NCBI GenBank assembly: GCA_028289455.1
Contig: JANQPN010000075.1
Location: forward strand, 1-64,000
DNA: 64,000 bases
Direction of reading: 5' to 3'
DNA from: Wenzhouxiangellaceae bacterium
GTDB lineage: Bacteria; Pseudomonadota; Gammaproteobacteria; Xanthomonadales; Wenzhouxiangellaceae
Shown here: piece after piece, positions 36,928-45,245 of the stretch
Position numbering within the stretch: the stretch's first letter is position 1
Layout: each line of letters opens with the position of its first letter
Translations under genes and position numbers: made by a program
Notes under the pieces: generated by a model
Database searches by the model: none
The model's input: the letters and a program-made list of their open reading frames with translations, nothing else
Told to the model about the DNA's origin: nothing

Positions 36928-37260
36928 TTATTTATTTTTTAGCACATAAATATAAGCATCAACTGTGTTGCCGTCTTTGAGTGTGGCGGTGGTTAGAATC
37001 CGCTGATAGGCTTCACCTTCAAATTCATCAAGTTTATTCCAGTAATTGCACAGATTTGCTGAACTGAACAAAAAGCCTGATACCTGATTGCCACTATCAT
37101 CAAGCACGATACCCGGGTAACCCATTGCCGCTCCCCAGCCTTCCATATGCAGATTGCCGGTAACAGTCGCCTCATCCCAGGACCCTCCAACAGCACCGAG
37201 TACATGTGCATTGGGGCGGTTGGGCGCCAGGGTTCCGTATACAAACAACCGTTCAATCAT
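36928..37260 (-). CDS. Gamma-glutamylcyclotransferase-like (GGCT/AIG2) protein
   Basis: A 110-residue protein of the GGCT-like fold. The substrate-loop motif YGTL is at residues 8-11 (FVYGTLAPNRPN), and the conserved acidic region is LDEFEGEAYQR, with a Glu in the place of the catalytic residue. Such proteins act on gamma-glutamyl amines or glutathione-like compounds. It begins three bases after the MAPEG gene stop, so the two are co-transcribed, which makes a glutathione-linked role reasonable. Confidence 0.78.
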   Translation of the reverse strand: MIERLFVYGTLAPNRPNAHVLGAVGGSWDEATVTGNLHMEGWGAAMGYPGIVLDDSGNQVSGFLFSSANLCNYWNKLDEFEGEAYQRILTTATLKDGNTVDAYIYVLKNK

Positions 37261-37263
37261 GAT

Positions 37264-37698
37264 TCAAAGAACAGTTATCCTGACTGCATTAATGGCAAGC
37301 CCTAAAAGACAAAATGTAGATAACGCAAAAAGGGTCACGCGGACAATTACCACATTAACCAATGTCTGCCACAGGCTGTGTACGATGCGTAGCCCGACAT
37401 AGCTCCAGGCCAGTGTCAGGTTGACCGAGCTGTTATCACCGGCAATGGCAAGTACAGCAATCACCGCATAAAAAATGGTCGGCTGTTCCATCAGGTGCGT
37501 GTGGTTATGCGATATCCAATTGACCCTTGCAGGCATCCTCGATTCGACATCAGCATAGCGGATGCCTTTGGGTGCAGTGGTAAGAGCAATGCCTTCCCGG
37601 GCAAATGCGCTAAACCGGGTGATGACCATCCAAATCAATATAACCAATGACCACAATACCAGGACAGCAGGTGGGCCTAATAAGGCTGATGAATGCAT
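37264..37698 (-). CDS. MAPEG-family membrane protein
   Basis: A 144-residue membrane protein with four helices. The MAPEG (membrane-associated eicosanoid/glutathione metabolism) pattern is seen in RVNWISHNHTHLMEQPTIFY and in AWSYVGLRIVHSLWQ. It is in an operon with the GGCT-like gene. Bacterial members often have glutathione transferase or peroxidase activity. None is demonstrated here. Confidence 0.8.
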   Translation of the reverse strand: MHSSALLGPPAVLVLWSLVILIWMVITRFSAFAREGIALTTAPKGIRYADVESRMPARVNWISHNHTHLMEQPTIFYAVIAVLAIAGDNSSVNLTLAWSYVGLRIVHSLWQTLVNVVIVRVTLFALSTFCLLGLAINAVRITVL

Positions 37699-37837
37699 TT
37701 TTTCTCTCCAGTAGCAGCCATTAAATTCTAAATATCAGCAAGACTTCCAGGTAATGTACTACAGCCTGTTGAAATTAACAGGCAAAGATATCATCACCTT
37801 TGGATGAAGATAAACGTGGGATTTATCAGCTACCTGA

Positions 37838-38374
37838 TCAATTGCACCACTGCTGTTCACAGGGCACTCCATCATTATTGCCATCCATTTTTGTATCGGG
37901 GCAGTGGCGCAAAAAGAATTGTGCTTCCTCGCAGGAGGTCATTTGTGAGCAGTGCGTGCGTCCATCACAGACAAATATCTTACGGTTGGATGCAGCAGGC
38001 CGGTGATCAGCCGGTGAGAATGGTTTGAGAGTGGTTGCAGCAGGCGTCATTACTTTAAAACCAAAATAAGCCAGTACGACAATCAGGATGATGACTACAG
38101 GTAAGGTCAATGATGATCTGTTGTCTGATCTGAAGGTATTTGACCGGCGCTGTGCAGGTATTGATTTGCTTGCGCGTTGCACATTCTCGGCCCGCATTCT
38201 TCCATCCCGGTCTTTCCGGATTTCAAATGAAATCTGCTCTCCGATCCTGGGTTTGGTGCTTCCACGCGGAAAGGCCGAGATATGCACAAAAACGTCATCG
38301 GGTTGTTGTGGAACCCGGATAAAACCATACCCCTTGTGCGCATTCCATTTGATTATTTTTCCCTGGGTTCTCAT
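37838..38374 (-). CDS. Cold-shock domain - membrane helix - Excalibur domain fusion
   Basis: About 178 residues in three parts. Residues 1-65 form a cold-shock (CspA-like) domain with GKIIKWNAHKGYGFIRV and DVFVHISAF, for nucleic acid binding. A hydrophobic helix (LTLPVVIILIVVLAYFGF) follows near residue 90. The C-terminus is an Excalibur-type Cys-rich domain with the DGNNDGVPCEQQWC calcium-loop pattern. The arrangement would hold RNA/DNA-binding and extracytoplasmic metal-binding parts on opposite sides of the inner membrane. The ATG at 38374 has a GGAG site five bases upstream; a GTG two codons earlier overlaps it. Confidence 0.78.
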   Translation of the reverse strand: MRTQGKIIKWNAHKGYGFIRVPQQPDDVFVHISAFPRGSTKPRIGEQISFEIRKDRDGRMRAENVQRASKSIPAQRRSNTFRSDNRSSLTLPVVIILIVVLAYFGFKVMTPAATTLKPFSPADHRPAASNRKIFVCDGRTHCSQMTSCEEAQFFLRHCPDTKMDGNNDGVPCEQQWCN

Positions 38375-38516
38375 CAACACTCCAATTCCATTTGCTCTGC
38401 TCCCGAGTGAACTTTACTACAACCTGCAACTGAACTAAGCGCATGGCTGCACGAGGAGGTTATTGATTGGCTTACTGATCAACAGCGTTACGCCCCATTA
38501 GATTAAGCAATAATGG

Positions 38517-38545
38517 TTGACATATATGTACCAATGTACCAAAAT
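38517..38545 (+). promoter_or_regulatory. Promoter with tandem repeats in its spacer, before the RHH gene
   Basis: A perfect -35 TTGACA (38517-38522) is followed 17 bases later by a -10-like CAAAAT (38540-38545). Two tandem copies of ATGTACCA (38526-38533, 38534-38541) fill the spacer. The predicted transcription start is at or next to the ATG at 38553, so the mRNA would have no leader. Eight-base tandem repeats are typical operators for ribbon-helix-helix proteins, so autoregulation is likely. Confidence 0.6.
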
Positions 38546-38552
38546 AACAACC

Positions 38553-38810
38553 ATGACAAAGGCAATCCAACGCGTACAAACGGGCGTACGCATCGAAAAA
38601 CGCCTGTTAAAGGTGCTCAAGGCGCTGGCTGAACAGCTTGATTTATCGCTGGGCGATCTGCTGGAAGGCATGACCCTGCATTGCTTCGAAGGCAAAACAC
38701 CGTTTTCGGACAAAACACTCAGCAAAATTCAAAAGCTGAAAGACGTTTATGAGCTTGACCTGAATGCTGCCGACAGTCACAAACTACATGAAGGTGATAG
38801 TCATGGCTGA
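38553..38810 (+). CDS. Ribbon-helix-helix-like small protein, conserved
   Basis: An 85-residue protein. VQTGVRIEKRLLKVLKALAEQ is a short beta-strand followed by a long helix, and LSLGDLLEGMTLH adds a second helix, a shape that fits the RHH (CopG/Arc) fold. I know this as a conserved protein, usually described as hypothetical, in Proteobacteria. The gene overlaps the next one by eight bases. The TTG at 38517 is part of the -35 box and is not taken as the start. DNA binding is inference. Confidence 0.65.
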   Translation: MTKAIQRVQTGVRIEKRLLKVLKALAEQLDLSLGDLLEGMTLHCFEGKTPFSDKTLSKIQKLKDVYELDLNAADSHKLHEGDSHG

Positions 38811-39204
38811 GATACAAGAGACATTGCTGGAACGCTTTGAACAACAGCGGATTGAAGCCGCTGAATTCCGGCATATCGATCACATCCAGGCCGCCTATGA
38901 GATGCTGGACAAGTATGATTTTCTGGATGCCTGCGCCAGGTACGCATCCACCATCCGGACGATGGCTGAAAGTGTCGGGGCATTGGATAAATACAACACC
39001 ACGATAACGCTGGCCTTTATGAGTTTGATTGCAGAGCGTAAGTCACTCACGGATGTTGCTGATGTTGATGCGTTTATCGAAGCAAACCCGGATTTGCTCA
39101 ACAGGGGCATCCTGAAGTCATGGTACAGCGATGAACGTCTGGATTCTTCTACAGCACGCCGGCAATTTGTATTACCTGATAAGGTTGTCGGCCGGGCAGC
39201 TTGA
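38803..39204 (+). CDS. Conserved helical protein paired with the RHH protein
   Basis: A 133-residue, mainly helical protein. FRHIDHIQAAYEMLDKYDF and KYNTTITLAFMSLIAER are typical of a widespread family of unknown function, with His/Asp at fixed positions. The end has LKSWYSDERLDSSTARRQF. The gene overlaps the RHH gene by eight bases and no other gene follows within 36 bases. Overlap and fixed pairing recall a toxin-antitoxin or regulator-effector module, but no toxin motif is recognised. Confidence 0.6.
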   Translation: MAEIQETLLERFEQQRIEAAEFRHIDHIQAAYEMLDKYDFLDACARYASTIRTMAESVGALDKYNTTITLAFMSLIAERKSLTDVADVDAFIEANPDLLNRGILKSWYSDERLDSSTARRQFVLPDKVVGRAA

Positions 39205-39240
39205 ATCGTAAAGTCTGTGTGAAAGGTATTCGTTCAGATT

Positions 39241-39717
39241 CTAGCCTTTTACTTCTAAACTGTTGATGGCGGCCACAATGGAATCTGGAATCTGACAGCT
39301 CTTGCCGGCATTGTAATCATAGTAAACCAGCAGCCCGTGGCCTTCAGCGGCGATGCCATCCATATTTTCGCTAACGACCAGATAATCCATTTTGAATTTC
39401 TTCGGGGAGAGAATGGAGGCACGTCCGGCGATGTGGATTTTATCCGGATACTGCAACGGTAATCTGAAGTTACATTCCGTGTTGGCCAGAATGGGGCCGA
39501 TATTGGTTTTATCCTGATATTGCTTGATGCCGGATTTCTCAAAGTAGGCAAGGCGGGCATCTTCGAAGTAACGGAAATAGACCGTATTATTGATATGGCC
39601 CAAGGCATCCATATCGCCCCAAATTATATCTTGGTTAAGTACTACTGAATATTTTTCAAGCATGGAGGTCAATTGGGTGTCCTTGTGATCTCTATCATTA
39701 GCAGCATTTTCGAACAT
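39241..39717 (-). CDS. Acyl-CoA thioesterase, 4HBT (YbgC/FadM-like)
   Basis: About 158 residues from the preferred start, with an alternative start at 39663 that gives 140. The hotdog-fold motif with catalytic Asp is in WGDMDALGHINN, and YFRYFEDARLAYFEKSG is the usual helix. It hydrolyses acyl-CoA thioesters. Its start overlaps the end of the upstream small gene by 20 bases. The preferred ATG follows AAGGA at about 11 bases; the alternative begins exactly at the conserved domain. Confidence 0.78.
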   Translation of the reverse strand: MFENAANDRDHKDTQLTSMLEKYSVVLNQDIIWGDMDALGHINNTVYFRYFEDARLAYFEKSGIKQYQDKTNIGPILANTECNFRLPLQYPDKIHIAGRASILSPKKFKMDYLVVSENMDGIAAEGHGLLVYYDYNAGKSCQIPDSIVAAINSLEVKG

Positions 39718-40090
39718 CTTTGATAAATCCTTTAAGTGCAGAAGATTCAAACTCAAAGCTGAATTGGAAATCGTTAACATGAATTGCGTTTAGACTGTGA
39801 TTATATGACCTTACAAAGCCGGTTGTTTTCATATGTCCGAGTTTGTTTGCTGCTTGAATAATTAGACGAAAGCCAGATGCTACCGGTTCCAGCAGAGCTT
39901 TTCCTCTACGATGCTTCTCTAATGATTCGAGGTCATACAAAAACCTATCGAATAATGTAGAAGGTGCGTGATCGGATGCAGCGCCTTTGAAGCCATAAGA
40001 ATTGACGCGCAAATTAACTAGGTATTCCTTATTAAATGAGGCTGTCAGGTTCAGTGATCCGTGATTAGCTTTAAGTATTGCTTTTGCCAT
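39698..40090 (-). CDS. Small protein of unknown function in a low-GC patch
   Basis: A 130-residue soluble protein. The middle has FDRFLYDLESLEKHRRGKAL and GFRLIIQAANKLGHMKTTGF; the layout recalls small DUF6228-like or immunity-type proteins, but the match is weak. The DNA here is poorer in G+C than the flanks, which suggests horizontal gain. The gene's end overlaps the thioesterase start by 20 bases. Confidence 0.5.
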   Translation of the reverse strand: MAKAILKANHGSLNLTASFNKEYLVNLRVNSYGFKGAASDHAPSTLFDRFLYDLESLEKHRRGKALLEPVASGFRLIIQAANKLGHMKTTGFVRSYNHSLNAIHVNDFQFSFEFESSALKGFIKDVRKCC

Positions 40091-40209
40091 ATTGATTCAG
40101 CCATTGCATTTGGTGGGGTCATATCGAGAAATTAGTTCAAGCTCAATCCTCTCTAACTAGTGATACAGACATTATTGAAAGAACTTCACATAGGTTGCTT
40201 GTTAGATCT

Positions 40210-40542
40210 TCATGAATTAATGGAGTCTGTCCTATTCATTAAACGAATTACCTGAACTATGGATAAGCTCATGACTAAAAATGCGAACAAGAAGTTGATC
40301 ACATATTGCATATTTAATTTATGAAATTCATCAAATGAAAATTTAGAAACTTTGCTGTAAATTTGAAATAACTCAGGATCTTTTTCAGGGTCAAGCTGGT
40401 GCACTACGCCATGCTCGAAATACTCAATGTCGTGGATATATTCATATGATGCATTGCGCTTATACAATTGAGTTCCAGAATATATGCATATCAGCGCACT
40501 AATAACAATAAAGAACCAGAGTAAGAGCTTCGTTGATCTCAT
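40210..40542 (-). CDS. Small two-helix membrane protein, unknown
   Basis: A 110-residue protein with a hydrophobic helix at residues 6-24 and a second near residues 82-103. A hydrophilic, acidic periplasmic or cytoplasmic loop (EYFEHGVVHQLDPEKDPE) lies between. It has no family I recognise. It lies in the same low-GC patch as the neighbouring small genes, 119 bases from the next. Confidence 0.5.
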   Translation of the reverse strand: MRSTKLLLWFFIVISALICIYSGTQLYKRNASYEYIHDIEYFEHGVVHQLDPEKDPELFQIYSKVSKFSFDEFHKLNMQYVINFLFAFLVMSLSIVQVIRLMNRTDSINS

Positions 40543-40679
40543 TTTAATTGCTGAACCCCTGAGCCATTACTAAAAATAGTATCAGGAAGATCAATAAACA
40601 AGAACAAGCCCCTTCAATCTAAATAGAAACTGGCCGGCTCAGAGTCAATGACGCCAAGCCGGCAGTTATCTACCCTAAA

Positions 40680-43600
40680 TCATTCTTCCACAAAATCCGG
40701 CACCACAACCCCTTCCTGCTCGGCATCAGCGAACGCCTGATTAAATGCAGCAATTTCTCCACTGACAACGGCATCACGCGCTTCTTTCGCTTGCTGCCAT
40801 TCAGCCATCAGATCATTGGACCGGTCGCGAATACCCTGGGTTACCGGGGGCAGGGTGTTTTCTACGGTTACGGCATATAGCCATTGCAGACTGAAGTCCA
40901 GCGTGCTGGGCCAGTTGAGGGCATCCTGGAAAGATTCCCATTCGGAGGTGAAGACAGTATTTTCCCAGTCTTCGGTAGCTTTGATTAGCGCATCGGCAGC
41001 TTCAACCAGCGCCTCGTTTTCCTCCTTATCCAGCAGTTTCTTGCGGGCTTTGGCCTGCTGGCTGACACTGCGGAAAGCTTTGATGCTGCCGTGCAGCTCG
41101 TCAAGGGCAGTCGACAGTTCCAGTTTCAGCGCTTCATACTCATTGATGTCGGACGGTGAAAGATCCAATCGTGGGTCCATCACGACGTTCAATGACTGCT
41201 CCTGCATGCTGTCTTCGCCCATGGATAACCGGGCGGTATAGGTACCTGTAGGTACAGTTGGACCGCCAATGTTTTTACCGCCCCCGGCTGCCAGAACAAA
41301 TTCATCCTGTACCGTATTCAGATGATCAGCAGATAAATTCCATACCACGCGGTTCAGGCCGGCATCGGCAGACAGTTTGTCACCGCCTTTCCGGTCGCTG
41401 GCCAGTGTGCGGACCACATCTCCGTCAGCATTCACCAGTTCCAGTTTCAGTACCGCATCGTCTTCCGGTTTCTCGCTCAGGCTGTAATAAATCACAGCGC
41501 CGTTGGGCGGATTGGAGCCGACGTTATTACCACCGCCACCGCTGCGCACGATGTAGGCCTGTTCCGGCGCAAACAGGTGGGCGGCTGCCTCGCTGGTGTC
41601 TTCATCCATTTGTCTTAATGGCGAGATATCGTCTAGAATCCAGAATGCCCGGCCCTGGGTGGACAGAACCAGATCGCGGCCATGCACTTTCAGGTCGGTG
41701 ACCGGAACAGCCGGCAGATTGTTTTTCAGCGGCTGCCAGTCATCACCGTCATTGAATGAAACAAACACACCGGTTTCGGTACCGGCAAACAGCAGTCCCG
41801 GTCTTTCGGTATCTTCCCGAACCACCCGCACAAAGGTATCTTCCGGTATTCCGTCAGCGATCTGGGTCCAGCGCTCACCGTAGTTGGTGGTTTTGTAGAT
41901 GTAAGGGGTGTGATCGTTGTACTTGTAACGGGTATATGCAACGTAGGCAGTGCCCGGATCGTGCGCGGAAGCATCGATGGCATTGAACAGACCATCATCA
42001 ATGCCGCGCGGGGTGATGTCGGTCCAGGTTTCGCCACCGTCACGGGTTATCTGCATCAGTCCGTCATCGGTTCCCGCCCACAGTACATTCGCATCATGCG
42101 GGCTTTCTTCCAGGTACATGATGGTGTTGTAGTTCTCTGATACCTCATTGGTGATCGGCTGTCCGCCGGGCCCCTGGGTGTTTTCATCATCGCGGGTCAG
42201 GTCAGGGCTGACGGCTGTCCATGAGTTGCCGCGGTCAGTGGATTTAAACACGATATTGCCGGCGTGATAAACCACATCGGTATCGTGGGCAGATACCACT
42301 ATCGGCGCATTCCAGTTGAACCGGTATTTGCGTTCTTTGGGTGGTACGCCCGGCAGCAGTTCCGGATAAACCCGGATATCGCGTTGGGCATTGTTGCTGT
42401 TATCGAACTCACTGATCAGGCCGAGATAGCAGCCGGCATACACCAACTGCGGGTTATCCGGATCAAAGGCAATGTGTCCGCTTTCACAACCGCCAACGGC
42501 TTTGAAGTCTTCCCGTCCGATAAAGCCGTCATCGGCACGGCTCAGGATGGCAACCGTAGAATTATCCTGCTGTCCACCGTATACGCGATAATTAAACAGG
42601 TTGTCTGCATTCACCCGATAGAACTGTGCGGTCGGCTGATTGTTTTCAGTTGACCAGGTTTTGCCACCGTCGAAGGTAACCGTCGCACCGCCATCGTTAC
42701 CATTAATCATATTGGCTGGGTTGTCCGGGTTGATCCATAATTCATGGTGGTCGCCGTGCGGTGTTTGGATACCGCTGAAGGTTTTGCCGCCGTCAATGGA
42801 TTTCACAAACGGTGCGTTCAGCACATATACGATGTTTTCATTTTGCGGATCGGCGAACACATGCATGTAATACCAGGAGCGTGCATGCAGGCGGCGGTCT
42901 CCGTTGACATGGCTCCAGCTTTTGCCGCTGTCATTGGAGCGATACAAACCGCCTTTTTCCTTGGACTCGACCACAGCCCACACCAGATTCGGATTGGCGC
43001 CAGAAGGCGCGATGCCGATTTTGCCCATCAGCTCGGGTAGACCTTCGGTCAGTTTTTCCCAGGTTTCACCGCCATCGGTGGATTTGTGGATACCGGACCC
43101 CGGACCGCCTGAACGAATCTCCCAGGGTTCGCGATCGTGGTCCCACATGGCCGCGAATAAAATTCGGGCGTTGGTGGGGTGAATGGCCAGATCGACCGCA
43201 CCGGTGTTTTCATCAATGAACAACACCTGTTCCCAGGTATCTCCACCATCAGTGGATTTATACACACCACGCTGTTCCGTTGGGGCCCAAGGGCTGCCTT
43301 GCGCTGCAACCCAGATAATGTCCGGGTTGGTCGGGTGGATCACGATTTCAGAAATCTGCCGCGAATCTTCAAGACCGGCATGCCGCCAGGTGTTACCGGC
43401 ATCTATCGAGATATACACGCCATCACCATGTGATGAGGCTACACCGCGGAATGGTGATTCGCCCATGCCGGCTACAACAAAGTTGGGGTCGGATGGAGCT
43501 ACTGCTACTGCTCCGACTGAGCCGGTTTTGAAAAACTTGTCAGAAATATTGTTCCAGGTACTGCCGGCATTGGTGGTTTTCCATACACCGCCACCGGTGC

Positions 43601-43793
43601 CGCCCATGTAATAAACCAGCGGATCCTGAACGACACCGGCCACTGCCACTGAGCGACCGCCACGGGTAGGTCCGATATTGCGGTATTTAAGTCCTGCCAG
43701 TGCTGATTCTTCTGAATCATCAGCAATTACAGGGGTAATCGACAGGCCGGTGGTTAACGCAATGGTTAATACAGTAATCAGCCATTTTTGCAT
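40680..43793 (-). CDS. Exported VPS10/sortilin-like BNR-repeat protein
   Basis: A 1037-residue secreted protein with a signal peptide. The first 700 residues are a beta-propeller built of BNR/sortilin-like repeats, visible as recurring SxDGGxTW-type motifs (STDGGDTWEQV, SNDSGKSWSHV, TRDGGETWTDI). A C-terminal beta-domain and a helical region of about 150 residues (ALKLELSTALDELHGSIKAF) close the protein. Such proteins, often listed as glycosyl hydrolase-like, bind or modify glycans or peptides outside the cell. No catalytic residues can be named. The start has a GGGAGA ribosome-binding site. Confidence 0.82.
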   Translation of the reverse strand: MQKWLITVLTIALTTGLSITPVIADDSEESALAGLKYRNIGPTRGGRSVAVAGVVQDPLVYYMGGTGGGVWKTTNAGSTWNNISDKFFKTGSVGAVAVAPSDPNFVVAGMGESPFRGVASSHGDGVYISIDAGNTWRHAGLEDSRQISEIVIHPTNPDIIWVAAQGSPWAPTEQRGVYKSTDGGDTWEQVLFIDENTGAVDLAIHPTNARILFAAMWDHDREPWEIRSGGPGSGIHKSTDGGETWEKLTEGLPELMGKIGIAPSGANPNLVWAVVESKEKGGLYRSNDSGKSWSHVNGDRRLHARSWYYMHVFADPQNENIVYVLNAPFVKSIDGGKTFSGIQTPHGDHHELWINPDNPANMINGNDGGATVTFDGGKTWSTENNQPTAQFYRVNADNLFNYRVYGGQQDNSTVAILSRADDGFIGREDFKAVGGCESGHIAFDPDNPQLVYAGCYLGLISEFDNSNNAQRDIRVYPELLPGVPPKERKYRFNWNAPIVVSAHDTDVVYHAGNIVFKSTDRGNSWTAVSPDLTRDDENTQGPGGQPITNEVSENYNTIMYLEESPHDANVLWAGTDDGLMQITRDGGETWTDITPRGIDDGLFNAIDASAHDPGTAYVAYTRYKYNDHTPYIYKTTNYGERWTQIADGIPEDTFVRVVREDTERPGLLFAGTETGVFVSFNDGDDWQPLKNNLPAVPVTDLKVHGRDLVLSTQGRAFWILDDISPLRQMDEDTSEAAAHLFAPEQAYIVRSGGGGNNVGSNPPNGAVIYYSLSEKPEDDAVLKLELVNADGDVVRTLASDRKGGDKLSADAGLNRVVWNLSADHLNTVQDEFVLAAGGGKNIGGPTVPTGTYTARLSMGEDSMQEQSLNVVMDPRLDLSPSDINEYEALKLELSTALDELHGSIKAFRSVSQQAKARKKLLDKEENEALVEAADALIKATEDWENTVFTSEWESFQDALNWPSTLDFSLQWLYAVTVENTLPPVTQGIRDRSNDLMAEWQQAKEARDAVVSGEIAAFNQAFADAEQEGVVVPDFVEE

Positions 43794-43929
43794 GGTGTTC
43801 TCCCGAGTGGTTCAGCCGCCACGGTAATTGTGAAGGCAAATAATAATAATGTGTGGCGGGCAAAATAGCACGGTTGAGGAAAATCATGCACAATCGCTCG
43901 GTCAACAGTCAGTATTAAGAGTCATAGTG

Positions 43930-44532
43930 ATGATGCGTATCAGCAGTCAGACAGTGAATCGTGTAGTCGCGATCAGCGCCATTCTGATATCAGCCGCTTC
44001 GTTTTATGTGGCTGTACTCCAAACCAAGGCCAGTCAGCAGCAGGTCAAAGCAGAAACGTGGCCGTATTTGCAGATTGATAACAGTAACTACGATTCAGAA
44101 GCGGGTGAATCAATTATCAGTTATACCCTGGTCAATGCTGGTGTGGGTCCGGCCAGAGTGGTCAGTATGCAGCTGTTTTACAGAGAGCATCCGGTCGGTG
44201 GTTTTTTTCAACTTGCGCAGTATTGTTGTGTTGAAGGAATGGAGGTCTCTGATCAGGCAGCGCTATTCAGAAGCGAAGCCATCGGTACGGTCATCACCGC
44301 CAATCCGGCGCCGATAATACTTCCCAGTGAGGCAGAAGTTGATTTATTCAGGTTATATCCAAATACAGAAAACCAGGAATTCTGGGGCCGGATAAACCGG
44401 GCCCGAAACGAGTTGCGTGCTGTCGCCTGCTACTGCTCGGTACTGGATGAATGCTGGAATACGAATTTCATCGACGATCCTGAACCTGTGAAAAACTGCA
44501 GTACTGATCCGGATGCTCAATACCGCGGTTAG
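43930..44532 (+). CDS. Membrane-anchored protein of unknown function
   Basis: About 200 residues with one N-terminal membrane helix (VVAISAILISAASFYVAVLQ) and a soluble remainder that begins with a Gln-rich linker. A beta-rich stretch (YTLVNAGVGPARVVSMQLFY) is typical of proteins of this layout found in many marine bacteria. Five or six Cys near the C-terminus (AVACYCSVLDECWN, NCSTD) suggest disulfides or metal binding outside the cytoplasm. The first of two adjacent ATGs is used as start; a longer frame from 43849 is unlikely. The gene ends 24 bases from the convergent response regulator. Confidence 0.6.
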   Translation: MMRISSQTVNRVVAISAILISAASFYVAVLQTKASQQQVKAETWPYLQIDNSNYDSEAGESIISYTLVNAGVGPARVVSMQLFYREHPVGGFFQLAQYCCVEGMEVSDQAALFRSEAIGTVITANPAPIILPSEAEVDLFRLYPNTENQEFWGRINRARNELRAVACYCSVLDECWNTNFIDDPEPVKNCSTDPDAQYRG

Positions 44533-44556
44533 CGCTAAGGTAATTTACCGGCTTAT

Positions 44557-45243
44557 TTAAACTTTGAGCCAATACCCGGAACCCCGGGCTGTTTTCAAAA
44601 ACTTCGGTTTGGTGGGGTCCGCTTCCAGTTTGCGGCGCAGTTCTGCCATATGCGTGTCTACAGTACGGGTGGCTATATCGGCCTGGTGTTCCCATACTTT
44701 GCGCAACAGTGCCTGGCGGGTCATCACTTTATTGGGCTGATCAACCAGAGCCAGCAACAGATCATATTCCTTAGGCGTCAACGATACCGGTTGATCATCC
44801 AGATAAACCTGGCGGATATCTCGGTTCAGGGTAATGCCGGGAAACAATGATTCAGGTTGGTCTGTTGCCGGACGCATACTTCTGGCGCGGCGCAGCAACG
44901 CCTCTACTCTGGCCAACAGCTCCATCAGTCCGAATGGTTTGGTCAGGTAATCATCAGCACCACCCCGCAGAGCGCGTACCTTATCGGTTTCTTCACCGCG
45001 TGCAGTCAGCATCAGAATGGGCAATTTATTGCGATGCTCACGAAATTCCCTGAGTAACTGAAAGCCGTCTTTATTGGGCAGCATGATGTCCAGAATAACC
45101 AGATCGGGACGGTATGAGAGCAACTCACTCATTGCCTGACGGCCATCTGTGCATAGGTGGATTTTATGCCCCTCCAGCTGCAGGTTGGCTTTCAGACCGG
45201 CAGCCAGATCGGGATTGTCTTCAACGATCAGAATCAGCGCCAT
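44557..45243 (-). CDS. OmpR-family response regulator
   Basis: A 228-residue regulator. The receiver domain has acidic pocket D9, phospho-acceptor D52 (LVILDIMLP), T80 and K102 (LTKPFG). The DNA-binding winged helix has SLTPKEYDLLLALVDQ and TVDTHMAELRRKLE. It starts two bases after the histidine kinase stop, so the pair is an operon. The longer frame with nine more codons is rejected because it overlaps the kinase end. Target genes may include the adjacent, divergent cytochrome. Confidence 0.9.
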   Translation of the reverse strand: MALILIVEDNPDLAAGLKANLQLEGHKIHLCTDGRQAMSELLSYRPDLVILDIMLPNKDGFQLLREFREHRNKLPILMLTARGEETDKVRALRGGADDYLTKPFGLMELLARVEALLRRARSMRPATDQPESLFPGITLNRDIRQVYLDDQPVSLTPKEYDLLLALVDQPNKVMTRQALLRKVWEHQADIATRTVDTHMAELRRKLEADPTKPKFLKTARGSGYWLKV

Positions 45244-45245
45244 GC

